Shown: positions 1 through 7,930, counted from the stretch's first letter. The stretch is 18,522 nucleotides of DNA from JASJCP01 sp051155735 (GCA_051155735.1 DAXETX010000072.1:1-18522), one strand, 5' to 3'. Made by a program: numbers and translations. The notes: a model not told the origin generated them from the letters alone.

Positions 1-57
1 GAAGGTAATCCGCAAAATCTTCAAGCCTGTACTGTCAATAAAAAGATTTTAAAATAA
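1..57 (+). CDS. possible 3' end of an unidentified gene (partial)
   Basis: An open frame enters from the left edge and stops with TAA at 55-57, giving an 18-residue tail (ending NKKILK). A second frame is also open to 52, so the frame is not certain. The only support is that a perfect inverted repeat begins right at this stop codon, as expected for the end of a transcription unit. The product cannot be recognised from so short a tail, and the stretch could equally be non-coding. Confidence 0.25.
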   Translation, partial: EGNPQNLQACTVNKKILK

Positions 58-78
58 AAGCAATCAATCAATTGCTTT
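57..78. terminator. possible hairpin terminator
   Basis: A perfect 8-bp inverted repeat (AAAGCAAT, 57-64; ATTGCTTT, 71-78) has a 6-nt loop. It starts at the stop codon of the frame that enters from the left. A clear U-tract is missing on the plus strand, while the minus-strand side runs into TTTTATTTTAAAA. It could therefore terminate in either direction or be only a weak stem. Confidence 0.35.
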
Positions 79-164
79 GGGTTTCTCTCTTAAGCCTGTA
101 ATTAACTTTGCACAACTACTAGGACTCTTGATATTTTTTAAAAGACAGAGGGAACTATGTAATA

Positions 165-199
165 GTAACCGCAACTTTTACTAGATTAAAAGTAGTTAC
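165..199 (+). promoter_or_regulatory. stem-loop in the leader of the small membrane protein gene
   Basis: GTAAC (165-169) pairs with GTTAC (195-199) and ACTTTTA (174-180) with TAAAAGT (187-193), around a 6-nt loop, with an asymmetric interior gap. The structure ends 31 nt before the ATG at 231, so it would lie in the 5' leader if transcription starts further upstream. I recognise no known riboswitch or leader motif. Confidence 0.3.
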
Positions 200-230
200 T
201 TGTTAAGCAGACTTATAAATCAGATCGATA

Positions 231-539
231 ATGGCTTCTTCTTTCAGTCGGTTACTAGGGATTCTTTTTTTGATGGGTTGTTTTGCAACACTAATGAATC
301 CGCCACCTTACATTGTAATTGGGACAATTTTTCTTTTAATGGGTCTAGTCGTATTACCAGCGACCAATCGACTCACTCAACAACAATTTAACTGGAAAAT
401 TAAGCCTCAGACCAAATCAATTATTGTTATAGTTGGTTGTATCTTAATCTATTTGGTAGTACCCCAAATAGACCCCAATCCTTCTCCTTATAATACTCGT
501 TCTCTCAACTCAGAAGATGTATCGAGTAAATTTAAATAA
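231..539 (+). CDS. small hypothetical membrane protein (102 aa)
   Basis: The family is not recognised. The 102-residue protein has three hydrophobic stretches, at about residues 8-22, 26-44 and 62-78. A short polar link (about 45-61) separates the second and third, and a polar serine/asparagine-rich tail runs from about 80 to 102. It is therefore probably a three-span inner-membrane or thylakoid protein. The start is the ATG at 231; I see no Shine-Dalgarno sequence, which is common in cyanobacteria. An overlapping frame from 200 has no comparable hydrophobic pattern and looks like a shadow. The gene converges on the cheR end of the chemosensory operon, with 129 bp of repeat-bearing spacer between them. 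Nothing in the sequence ties it to chemotaxis. Confidence 0.6.
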   Translation: MASSFSRLLGILFLMGCFATLMNPPPYIVIGTIFLLMGLVVLPATNRLTQQQFNWKIKPQTKSIIVIVGCILIYLVVPQIDPNPSPYNTRSLNSEDVSSKFK

Positions 540-594
540 TTTTGGGAAAGCACAGTACAAAGTTAAATTAGGACAAGTCTATTTAACTGTTCGT

Positions 595-662
595 AGGTAA
601 TAGGTAATAAATGTCCTAACCTAACCCCGTGTTGCGATAAAAGCTAAAAACTAAAAACTAAA
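595..662. repeat. heptamer tandem repeats downstream of cheR
   Basis: Two short heptamer arrays lie in the convergent spacer. AGGTAAT occurs twice (595-608), and AGCTAAA-AACTAAA-AACTAAA runs from 642 to 662. Similar 7-bp units with a CTAA/TTAG core recur in two other gaps of the che cluster (3607-3641 and 6383-6421). They resemble the short tandemly repeated repetitive (STRR) heptamers known from cyanobacterial intergenic DNA. Confidence 0.55.
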
Positions 663-668
663 TTCTCT

Positions 669-2381
669 TTAAGAAATCGATCCAAGTTTTTGTTTAAGAT
701 GATTTTTTAATTGACTAGCGGTTACAGTCCCTTGATAATCAACGATCGCATCTGAGGGTAATTCTTGTAAAATTTCATAAGCAGCATGATACATTTTGTT
801 CGCTCGATTCAGATCGGCTTCGCTAAGATAAATTGCACCTAATTCTAAATATGCTGCGATCAAAGTAGGTTCGAGATAAATGATTCTTTTAAGTAATTCT
901 TTGGCTTTTTTAGGGTTATGTTTTGATTCAGCAATTTGCGCCCAGAGATACAAAGCAGGAAGAAAAGTAGAATTAATCTCTAGTGCTTTTTGACAATGCT
1001 GTTCTGCTGGTTCTAGGTTTCCTCGATTAGCATAAGCTTGCGCTACTAGATGACACAGAAGATAGTCATTAGGTTGTTGTTGAATAGCTTGTTGTCCTAG
1101 CTCAATAACCCGATTATATTCGCCTGTTGCTACTAATTGTTTGAGACTAGACAATAAGTTATCATTTTTAAGATTATCTGTTATCTGTCTATCAGCAACA
1201 GGTTTGACAGGCGAAAGCACTTCTGGGTTATTATTAATTGCTGGTAGTATAGTTTCAGTTTGCCAGTTAGAAGTCAGGTTATTGGCATCAGTAAGAAGAT
1301 TATCATTGATAATAGTTTCAAAATCGGCAATTAGACTTTCTTGCTGTAAGTTGTTGGAATCTGCTGAGAATTGGTTAATATTTTCGGCTAAATCTTTAAT
1401 GGGTTGCAGTAAATTATTATCCTGAAAATTAACTAGCTCAATATCAGAATTAAGCTCGGCTTCAGTAGTCGGAATAAAATCTTCTCTAGTACCGTTTTCT
1501 AGTCTTTGATAAATAATTGATTTAGGAAAACTTAAAGTTTTAAATCCTTTTAAAGAAACTCCTTGTAATTCCGCGTGTCCTGTAATGAAATATCCTTTAG
1601 GATTTAAAGCCGAATAGAATTTATTGATGCCTTTAGTAACAGAATCTTTTTCAAAATAAATAAAAACATTACGACAAAGAATTAAATCTACACCATGACA
1701 GGGTGCAGGAAGTATTGTATCTTGAACAATATTATCTTGATAGAAATTTACCATCTTTTTAATCTGATGATTAACTTGCCAGCCTTCTTTTATCGCAGTA
1801 AAATAATCTCTTTTTAAAGCTGGTTCGCTTAATCGAAAGGACCAATTTTGATAAATTCCTGCTCTAGCTTTGTTGAGAAAATCTTGATTAATATCTGTAC
1901 CAATAATGCTAATATTCCATTGACTAAGATCGGGAATTAGTTGATGTATTAAAATAGCTAAAGAGTAAGGTTCTTGTCCCATAGAACAGCCCGAACTCCA
2001 GATTTTTAATCTTAGATCGACAGCTTGTTTGTTTTTATAAGCTTGTCTTTTTTGCTTAATCAACTGAGGAATAATTGTTTCTTTTAGTAAAGCAAATTGT
2101 CCGCGATCGCGAAAAAAGAAACTTTCGCCATTAGTGATAACTTTAGCTAAAGTATTCCATTCTTTCTCACTTTGATATTTTTCTTGTAAAGAAATAGTTT
2201 CAGATTTTGCATCTACACTATTTTTTAAGAAATTATAATAATCTCCAATATTTTCTAAATTTAAAAAATTAATTCTCTGTTGAATTTTAGTTTCTAAATT
2301 CTGATAATCTTTAGGTTTTACATGAAATCCAATATTTTGAGCTATAAGATTAATAAGTTTTTCCCATAAAAGTTGATTCAT
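669..2381 (-). CDS. cheR: CheR-type chemoreceptor methyltransferase with C-terminal TPR repeats
   Basis: This protein should transfer methyl groups from S-adenosylmethionine to glutamates of the chemoreceptor, opposing CheB. It has 570 residues. The CheR core occupies about 1-290, with the NGESFFFRD motif at 84-92, the SAM-binding loop GCSMGQEPYS at 131-140, GTDIN at 161-165 and LILCRN at 233-238. A low-complexity linker (about 295-405) follows, then about three TPR-like repeats (about 410-545). The family norm is about 270-290 residues, so roughly half of this protein is extension. In CheR-TPR proteins the repeats are thought to serve docking. That fits here because the receptor in this cluster lacks a C-terminal CheR-binding pentapeptide. 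The SAM loop has MGQE where many members have TGEE, a variation also known in other CheR groups. It is the last gene of the operon, 61 nt after cheB. No Shine-Dalgarno is visible before its ATG. Confidence 0.93.
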   Translation of the reverse strand: MNQLLWEKLINLIAQNIGFHVKPKDYQNLETKIQQRINFLNLENIGDYYNFLKNSVDAKSETISLQEKYQSEKEWNTLAKVITNGESFFFRDRGQFALLKETIIPQLIKQKRQAYKNKQAVDLRLKIWSSGCSMGQEPYSLAILIHQLIPDLSQWNISIIGTDINQDFLNKARAGIYQNWSFRLSEPALKRDYFTAIKEGWQVNHQIKKMVNFYQDNIVQDTILPAPCHGVDLILCRNVFIYFEKDSVTKGINKFYSALNPKGYFITGHAELQGVSLKGFKTLSFPKSIIYQRLENGTREDFIPTTEAELNSDIELVNFQDNNLLQPIKDLAENINQFSADSNNLQQESLIADFETIINDNLLTDANNLTSNWQTETILPAINNNPEVLSPVKPVADRQITDNLKNDNLLSSLKQLVATGEYNRVIELGQQAIQQQPNDYLLCHLVAQAYANRGNLEPAEQHCQKALEINSTFLPALYLWAQIAESKHNPKKAKELLKRIIYLEPTLIAAYLELGAIYLSEADLNRANKMYHAAYEILQELPSDAIVDYQGTVTASQLKNHLKQKLGSIS

Positions 2382-2442
2382 TTTAAATAATTAAAAGTTA
2401 ACTAAAAATGTTTGCTAAGCTTGATGGCGATAGTTGATTTTT

Positions 2443-3528
2443 TTAGATTTTGGTTTGGTTATAACCTACTAATTCTTTTAAAACCGCAGCAATTTTAAAT
2501 AGAGGCAAAACTTGTTTTACTACTCCTAAGTCAATCGCTTCTTTCGGCATACCAAAGATTACACTAGTAGCTTCGTCTTGAGCGATAGTTAGTCCTCCAG
2601 TTTGATAAATTTTTTCCATTCCTAATGCTCCATCTTTACCCATTCCTGTTAATAAAATACCAATAGCTTCTTGTTTGTAAAATTGTGCTATTGAGCTAAA
2701 AGTAGTAGTAATTGAAGGGCGGTGATTGTTAATTGGTGGAGTATCAGAGTAAACAAACCTTCTTTTATTATCAAGTTCTAAATGATATTTTTCTGGTGCA
2801 AAATAAACTGTTCCTGGTAATGGTAACTCACCAGGTTGGGCAATTTTAATTTTGAGTAAAGTTTCAGTAGTGAGCCAATCAATTAAACTATTAAGAAATC
2901 CCTCACTAATGTGTTGAATACAAACGATTGGTAAAGGAAAATTACTAGGCAAATTCCCTAAAATGTTTTGGAGTGCTTTTGGTCCTCCTGTAGAAACACC
3001 AATAGTAATAATTTTATATTCTTGCTGAAATGCTCCAGGACTGTTAAATTCAATCTGGCTAGAAATGTTCTCAGTAAATTGTGGAGTAGCTAAAGATTTA
3101 TTTTTTTTAGAGAAAACTTTAACACCAGATAGAAGTTTTATTTTTTGCACTAAAGCTTGTTGCTGTTTTTCATAGTCTTGAATAAATCCTGTTTTTGGCT
3201 TAGGAAAAACATCTAAAACTCCTGCTTCCATTAATTGACCGATTTTTTTTGTATCGTTATCGGTGACAACTTCACTAATTACTAGAATAGGTACGGGATA
3301 AATTGCCAATAATTGTTTAGTTAGTTCTAAACCATCCATCTTACCCATGAGTAAATCAGTACAAACTACGTCTGGTTTTAAATGAGGAATTTTCTCTAAA
3401 GCAACCATGCCATTTTTAGCTGTACCAACAATAGTAATTTCTGAGGCATTAGTTAAAACCCGTTGCAAAATAGTTAAAGCAACGGGAGAATCTTCTACTA
3501 AAAAAACCTTAATCGGAGTTGAGGGCAT
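2443..3528 (-). CDS. cheB: CheB chemotaxis response regulator / protein-glutamate methylesterase
   Basis: This enzyme removes methyl groups from, and may deamidate, chemoreceptor side chains when phosphorylated by CheA. Its 361 residues match the family length. The receiver (about 5-125) has the acidic pair E12/D13, phospho-acceptor D58, S85 and K110. A linker (about 138-170) leads to the methylesterase domain (about 172-355). The expected catalytic triad is present: S179 in GVSTGG, H206 in IQHIS and D299 in TGMGKDG. The receiver lacks the usual proline four residues after the phospho-acceptor, having DLLMGKMDG instead of DxxMPxMDG. Its receiver is clearly paralogous to the stand-alone receiver encoded just upstream. 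A perfect stem-loop lies in the 122-nt gap before this gene, so its transcription or message stability may differ from the genes ahead of it. Confidence 0.95.
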   Translation of the reverse strand: MPSTPIKVFLVEDSPVALTILQRVLTNASEITIVGTAKNGMVALEKIPHLKPDVVCTDLLMGKMDGLELTKQLLAIYPVPILVISEVVTDNDTKKIGQLMEAGVLDVFPKPKTGFIQDYEKQQQALVQKIKLLSGVKVFSKKNKSLATPQFTENISSQIEFNSPGAFQQEYKIITIGVSTGGPKALQNILGNLPSNFPLPIVCIQHISEGFLNSLIDWLTTETLLKIKIAQPGELPLPGTVYFAPEKYHLELDNKRRFVYSDTPPINNHRPSITTTFSSIAQFYKQEAIGILLTGMGKDGALGMEKIYQTGGLTIAQDEATSVIFGMPKEAIDLGVVKQVLPLFKIAAVLKELVGYNQTKI

Positions 3529-3606
3529 TAAAAAGAATTAATTAGAAAATTATTGGTTAGACAATAGTTAGTGGATAGTAATCGATCCTAAGTATCTATA
3601 AATTAA

Positions 3607-3641
3607 AGCTATTAGCTTTTGGGCTTAAGCTAATAGCTAAT
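3607..3641 (-). repeat. perfect 12-bp stem-loop with heptamer repeats between the solo receiver gene and cheB
   Basis: AGCTATTAGCTT (3607-3618) and AAGCTAATAGCT (3627-3638) are perfect inverted copies around an 8-nt loop. The right arm overlaps two tandem AGCTAAT heptamers (3628-3641). On the minus strand the stem lies 12 nt after the stop of the solo receiver gene and is followed by TTTAATTTATAG. It is a weak-terminator-like or message-processing stem in mid-operon. The T-tract is too short and broken for a confident terminator call. Confidence 0.6.
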
Positions 3642-3650
3642 AATCATTGA

Positions 3651-4061
3651 CTAAACTTTTTTACTAGCCAAAACTTTGATTTTGGTAATCAACATACTGG
3701 TTAGTCTTTCATAATCAGTAGAAATACCAGTACTGGGCTTAGGGAAAAAGTCTAAAGCTCCAGCTTGCATCAAGTTGAAAATGTTATCTACATCAGAAGG
3801 ATGCACCGCATTGCTAATTACTAAAATGGGTCGAGGATATTTGGTCATTACTTCTTTAGTAAACTCTAATCCATCCATTCCAGGCATTTCTAAATCGGTG
3901 CAAATTACATCAGGATTAGTGCTAGCAATCATTTGAAGCCCTTGAACACCATCTAATGCTGTACCGACTACTTCAGCTTCAGCAGAAGAATCGATTAATC
4001 GCTTTAAAATTTCTAGAGCCACAGGAGAGTCTTCGACTAAAGCTACTTTGATTTTAGACAT
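3651..4061 (-). CDS. stand-alone CheB-type receiver domain protein (136 aa)
   Basis: This is a single receiver domain with the full phosphorylation set: E10/D11, phospho-acceptor D56 in TDLEMPGMDG, S83 and K108. By eye it matches the CheB receiver encoded next door at roughly half of its positions, including the VEDSPVALxIL start and the DFFPKP segment near the end. It even extends through the first residues of the CheB linker, so it looks like a CheB that kept only its receiver rather than a classical CheY. The ATG lies 2 nt after the cheA stop, with a distant AAGAGG, suggesting translational coupling to cheA. A possible role is a phosphate sink, or a regulator that competes with CheB for CheA; this is inference. 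It has no output domain and no membrane segment. Confidence 0.9.
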   Translation of the reverse strand: MSKIKVALVEDSPVALEILKRLIDSSAEAEVVGTALDGVQGLQMIASTNPDVICTDLEMPGMDGLEFTKEVMTKYPRPILVISNAVHPSDVDNIFNLMQAGALDFFPKPSTGISTDYERLTSMLITKIKVLASKKV

Positions 4062-4063
4062 GA

Positions 4064-6310
4064 TTAAATTAACCTCTTAAGAGTATTGAGTAATAGATTT
4101 TGGTCAAAATCGCCTTTGGTGAGATAGGCGTTAGCTCCTGCTTCAGCACCTTTACGTTTATCTGCTTCTTTAGCTAGGGTAGTTACGAGAATAATTGGCA
4201 ATTCTTCGTATTCAGCATACTCGCGAATGCGTGTCGTCATTTCTAACCCTGACAGGTTAGGCATTTCGACATCGGAGACGACAGCATCAAAGGCTTTACC
4301 TGCTCGTATAGTTTTAAAGCCTTCTAGCCCGTCCACCGCAACAGTGACATCGTAACCTGCTCCTTCTAAAATCCGCTTAACTTGAGTGCGTATTGGCAGA
4401 GAGTCTTCTACGAGCAAGACTTTGGGTTTAACTGGGGCTTGAGTCAGAACTTGAGAACGTTCACTAGCAAAACCAGTTCCTTGAGTAGCAGTGAGAAGCA
4501 AATCTCTAGGATTTAGCACCATGCACACATCACCACCACTCAAGATTGTTGTACCCGAAATATTAGGAATTTTTTGGAGTAGTTTGCTTTGAGGCTTGAG
4601 AATGATATTTTGTTGATCTAAGAAGTCATCAACAAATAGCCCTAAACGCTCTGAACCAACTTTGATAATGACACAAGGAATTGTCGGTTGGACAAAAGAG
4701 CCATTTGAGGGAGCAGATAATTTTAGTAAATCTGCTAGCCAAACTACCGACAGAGGTTCGTCATTCCAAGAGATAGTAGGTGTTCCTTCCAGTTGAAAGA
4801 TGTCGGTTTTGGGAATTAGAACCATTTTGTCGAGAAAATCAATCGGTAAAGCATAAGGAGTTTGATTGACTTCTACTAATAGCACTGGGATAGTACTAAG
4901 ACTGGTAGGTAAAATGATTTGAAACTGACAACCTTGGTTAGGAACAGACTTGACTTGAATCGTGCCTTTAAGTCGTTCGACATTAGCCCGAACTACATCT
5001 AAACCTACGCCTCGTCCCGAAATTTCGCTGACTTCAGTACGAGTGGAAAACCCAGGAGCAAAAATTAGAGAGTGAATTTGCTCATCACTCATGCTTTCTA
5101 ATTCCGCTTCGGTATAAGCACAGCGACGTAAAGCGGTAGCTCTAATCTGAGCTATATCTAAACCTTTACCATCATCTGTAATTTCGATGATGATATTGTT
5201 AGCATTTTGATAGCCTTTAAGAGTTAGACTAGCAGTAGGGGATTTTCCGACTGATGCACGAGCTTCAGGCGTTTCTAACCCATGGTCTATCGCGTTACGA
5301 ATTAGATGAGTTAGAGGATCTTTGATCTCTTCTAAGATTCTTTTGTCAACCGCAGTATCGCCACCTTCAATCTGGAAGTCAATCTTTTTGTGCAGTTGTT
5401 TACCCAAATCTCGCACCAGGCGCGGAAAAAGATTAAAAATACTCGATAAAGGAACAACTCGCAGCTTGCGAATTCCTGACTCTAAATCATTAGTAACAGT
5501 TTCGAGACGCGCATTATCTTCTACCACAACAGTTTGTAGTTTGGTGACAAAACCACCTAGCTGCTCTAAATACCGTTGATTTATTTGCTCAAATTGTTGC
5601 AGAGGTGCTAATTCCTCTGGAGTCAATCTGCTTTCTAGTTCTTGAAATAGAGATTGATTTAGAGACAGATTCCGACTCCAGTCTTCCCAAAGCTGAGCCA
5701 TGTGGAAAACATCTTGGTCGCGACGTGCTAAACGCATCTTGGTCGCTAATAGCTCCCCTGCTTGTTCCATGAGGGTGTCTAACTTATTGAAGTCAACCCT
5801 CACGGTTTCAATTTGATGTTCTACAACAGAAGCATCATTAGTCGGTATTTTTTCGCTGGTAACAACTTGGCGTTCTGTCGCTACTACTTTTGCTGGTTTT
5901 GATGCCTCGGCTGTTTCTGTTTCTCCTGCTTCCTCTGCACCCATCATCTGGGCTACCACATGGAAAAGACTCACGCCAGAAGGTTCGCCAGTGACAGCCT
6001 CACGGGCAATTTTTTTAACTGCATCGACACCCTGGTACAGGCGATCGCATAATCCTTCGGAAACGAGACTTTGACTTTCTCTAACCTCGTTTAATAAGTC
6101 TTCCATTTGGTGGACGAGCATTTCCGCTTCCTCCACTCCTAGCATTCGCGAGTCACCTTTAAGAGAATGAGTGGCGCGCAATAACTCTTCTAACTTAGCT
6201 TGGTCGTCAGGATGGTTTTCGAGGTGTAGCAGACCACTTTCAATTTTGTCGATGTGGTCGGTACTAGCTATCTTATATAGTTCTCGGAGTTCGTCATCTT
6301 CGATGAACAT
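4064..6310 (-). CDS. cheA: hybrid chemotaxis histidine kinase CheA with C-terminal receiver
   Basis: This is the central kinase of the cluster. It autophosphorylates under receptor/CheW control and passes phosphate to receivers. In its 748 residues I see an HPt domain (about 5-110) with phospho-accepting H48 in ATHSLKGD. After a variable linker (about 125-165) comes the dimerisation region (about 170-285). The ATP-binding domain (about 290-470) has the N-box HLIRNAIDHG (335-344), DDGKG (379-383), FAPGFSTR (417-424) and GRGVGLD (432-438). A CheW-like regulatory domain (about 472-608) is followed by a receiver (about 629-748) with E635/D636 and phospho-acceptor D680. The fused receiver is typical of cyanobacterial PilL/PixL-type CheA and unlike enterobacterial CheA. 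Only one HPt is present. No separate CheB-binding P2 domain is evident; the linker is short and Ala/Glu-rich. It follows the receptor gene by 114 nt containing a stem-loop, and is coupled to the solo receiver gene. Confidence 0.95.
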   Translation of the reverse strand: MFIEDDELRELYKIASTDHIDKIESGLLHLENHPDDQAKLEELLRATHSLKGDSRMLGVEEAEMLVHQMEDLLNEVRESQSLVSEGLCDRLYQGVDAVKKIAREAVTGEPSGVSLFHVVAQMMGAEEAGETETAEASKPAKVVATERQVVTSEKIPTNDASVVEHQIETVRVDFNKLDTLMEQAGELLATKMRLARRDQDVFHMAQLWEDWSRNLSLNQSLFQELESRLTPEELAPLQQFEQINQRYLEQLGGFVTKLQTVVVEDNARLETVTNDLESGIRKLRVVPLSSIFNLFPRLVRDLGKQLHKKIDFQIEGGDTAVDKRILEEIKDPLTHLIRNAIDHGLETPEARASVGKSPTASLTLKGYQNANNIIIEITDDGKGLDIAQIRATALRRCAYTEAELESMSDEQIHSLIFAPGFSTRTEVSEISGRGVGLDVVRANVERLKGTIQVKSVPNQGCQFQIILPTSLSTIPVLLVEVNQTPYALPIDFLDKMVLIPKTDIFQLEGTPTISWNDEPLSVVWLADLLKLSAPSNGSFVQPTIPCVIIKVGSERLGLFVDDFLDQQNIILKPQSKLLQKIPNISGTTILSGGDVCMVLNPRDLLLTATQGTGFASERSQVLTQAPVKPKVLLVEDSLPIRTQVKRILEGAGYDVTVAVDGLEGFKTIRAGKAFDAVVSDVEMPNLSGLEMTTRIREYAEYEELPIILVTTLAKEADKRKGAEAGANAYLTKGDFDQNLLLNTLKRLI

Positions 6311-6382
6311 AACTTTAAATTAATAGATTGATAAACGTCGGTCTGGAATGGACATAAAGCCAATAAAGTTGGAAAAGTTTGA

Positions 6383-6421
6383 AGTAGTCAGTAGTAATTA
6401 ACTAACTACTAACTACTAACA
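6383..6421 (-). repeat. 13-bp stem-loop with heptamer repeats just after the chemoreceptor gene
   Basis: AGTAGTCAGTAGT (6383-6395) and ACTACTAACTACT (6405-6417) form a 13-bp inverted repeat with a 9-nt loop. The single mismatch becomes a G-U pair in the minus-strand transcript, so the stem is better in the sense of the che operon. The right side is a tandem heptamer array, ACTAACT-ACTAACT-ACTAACA (6401-6421). It begins 7 nt after the receptor stop codon. No U-tract follows, so message processing or 3' stabilisation is more likely than termination. Confidence 0.55.
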
Positions 6422-6424
6422 AAA

Positions 6425-7876
6425 CTAGACAGAAGCTTTTAATTTATCGGCACTTTGAGAGAGTTCTTTAGTTGCAGTTCTTACCTGACTGATACCAGCA
6501 GCATTTTCTTTCGCACCGAGGTTAATCGCATTCATCGCGGAGATGACTTGTTGTACTGCTACTGCTTGTTGCTTAGAACTCATAGAAATTTGTTGGGTAT
6601 TGAGGAAGACGTTATTTACCGCATCGGCAATTTCTTGGAAGACTTTCACCGTACCTTCAGCCAACTTGATGCCTTCAGTGGCTTGTTTTGTACCTTGGTC
6701 AGTTACCATGACAGTACTGTTAATCGAGGCTTGAATATCTCCGACTAAAACATTAATTTTCTCGGCAGATTTTTTAGTTTGGTCGGCTAACTTGCGAATT
6801 TCTCCTGCTACAACTGTAAAGCCTTTACCTTGTTCTCCCGCTCTAGCTGCTTCTACTGCTGCATTCAGGGCTAACATATTAGTCTGGTTGGCAACATCGG
6901 CTACTAGGTCAGAAATACTAGAGATTTGTCCTGTTTGCTCACTAAGACGAATAATTTGATCGGCGATCGCACCAACTTTAGTTTGTAGTTCCGAAATCCC
7001 TTCCATAGTGCGATTAACCGCAGCTTTGCCAGTTTCTGAGAGGTCGAGGGCTTGACGGGCGCCTTGAGTCGAAACATCTGCTTGTTGGGCGGTTTGTCTG
7101 GTAGTTGCGCCTAATTCTTCGACGGTAGTAGTAGTTTCATTAACCGAACTAGCTTGCTCGGAAACAGTTCTTTCTTGCTCTCCCATAGTAGCTGCAATTT
7201 CGTTAGAACTAGTTGCTACCTGATTTACTGTTTCATTAACTTGATTGGCGATAGCGTTAGCAATCCACATAGCTAAAGCCAGAGAAATGATCGCCGACAA
7301 AATACTAAGAATCGCCACGGTTAAAATTACACTATTTAAAACTGCTTCTTCTTGTTCTTGTCTTTCTGCTAAAATCTCGGTTTCTTGCTCGACAAACTCT
7401 GTGATTAGCACATCTAGTTTGGTGGCAAATTCGCGACCACCACCTGCTCTCCAGATATTGATTGCTTCCTCGGTTCTACCTTGATTAACCAGGGCAATTA
7501 AGTTGTCGTTGTAAGTAATTACCTCTTCTCCCAAAGCAATAATTTCCTCCGCTAAACCCTGCTGGTCAGAGTTCATCACCAAACTCTCTAAAAGCTGCGC
7601 TTTTTCTTGGAATAATGTCACATTTTGCTGATAAGCATTTAGCGAAGCATCAGTTTTTTGTAAGAAGTAACCTCTAGCGTGATTTTGAATACTGGAATAG
7701 TGGTAAGCTGTGCCTTGAATATTCTCTAAAATTGAGCTAGTTTCTTGTACCAATTTAAAATAATATTTAGCATTATTAATCTGCACAAAGATAGTTCCCG
7801 CAGCCCCCAAAAATAGGGCAATGGGCAATCCGTAACCTAATAAAATGCGATTTTTGAGTTTAAGATTCTTAAACAT
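6425..7876 (-). CDS. methyl-accepting chemotaxis protein with CHASE3-like sensor
   Basis: This is the membrane receptor that controls CheA. In its 483 residues, TM1 spans about 11-31. The periplasmic or lumenal helical region (about 38-175) carries the CHASE3-like ARGYFLQ signature at 67-73. TM2 spans about 180-206. The cytoplasmic signalling domain runs from about 215 to 483, with the highly conserved kinase-contact hairpin tip around 326-365 (NQTNMLALNAAVEAARAGEQ). A likely methylation helix includes VEELGATTRQ (252-261). TM2 runs almost straight into the signalling helices, so I see no recognisable HAMP domain. The protein ends KLKASV, with no CheR-docking pentapeptide. The start is well supported: GGAG (7884-7887) lies 7 nt before the ATG. 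The ligand is unknown; CHASE3 is a general extracytoplasmic sensor fold. Confidence 0.93.
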   Translation of the reverse strand: MFKNLKLKNRILLGYGLPIALFLGAAGTIFVQINNAKYYFKLVQETSSILENIQGTAYHYSSIQNHARGYFLQKTDASLNAYQQNVTLFQEKAQLLESLVMNSDQQGLAEEIIALGEEVITYNDNLIALVNQGRTEEAINIWRAGGGREFATKLDVLITEFVEQETEILAERQEQEEAVLNSVILTVAILSILSAIISLALAMWIANAIANQVNETVNQVATSSNEIAATMGEQERTVSEQASSVNETTTTVEELGATTRQTAQQADVSTQGARQALDLSETGKAAVNRTMEGISELQTKVGAIADQIIRLSEQTGQISSISDLVADVANQTNMLALNAAVEAARAGEQGKGFTVVAGEIRKLADQTKKSAEKINVLVGDIQASINSTVMVTDQGTKQATEGIKLAEGTVKVFQEIADAVNNVFLNTQQISMSSKQQAVAVQQVISAMNAINLGAKENAAGISQVRTATKELSQSADKLKASV

Positions 7877-7883
7877 AGTTTTT

Positions 7884-7887
7884 CTCC
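7884..7887 (-). promoter_or_regulatory. ribosome binding site of the chemoreceptor gene
   Basis: On the minus strand GGAG sits 7 nt before the ATG ending at 7876. It is the clearest Shine-Dalgarno sequence in the che cluster; the other genes show weak or no matches. This suggests the receptor is translated more strongly than its neighbours. Confidence 0.6.
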
Positions 7888-7930
7888 GTGATTTTGCTGT
7901 TAATTACTGAAAGAATCAAGTTTTGCTGTT

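Noticed and set aside
23..100. 9-bp direct repeat AAGCCTGTA (23-31 and 92-100)
   Set aside because: It is short and could arise by chance in this spacer. No integrase, tRNA or insertion element supports an attachment or target-site role.
200..391. 63-aa plus-strand frame overlapping the small membrane protein
   Set aside because: The overlapping frame from 231 has a coherent membrane-span pattern, whereas this one has none. I treat it as a shadow.
562..587. GTTAAAT/ATTTAAC inverted repeat between the small membrane gene and cheR
   Set aside because: The outer 7 bp pair, but the inside is bulged with almost no loop and there is no T-tract. It is not convincing as a terminator.
1141..1425. 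Plus-strand open frame inside cheR
   Set aside because: It lies opposite a well-supported CheR coding region, over its low-complexity linker, and shows no domain or ribosome site. It is a shadow frame.
595..6421. Possibility that the heptamer repeats are a CRISPR array
   Set aside because: Units are 7 bp, adjacent and without unique spacers, and no cas genes are nearby.
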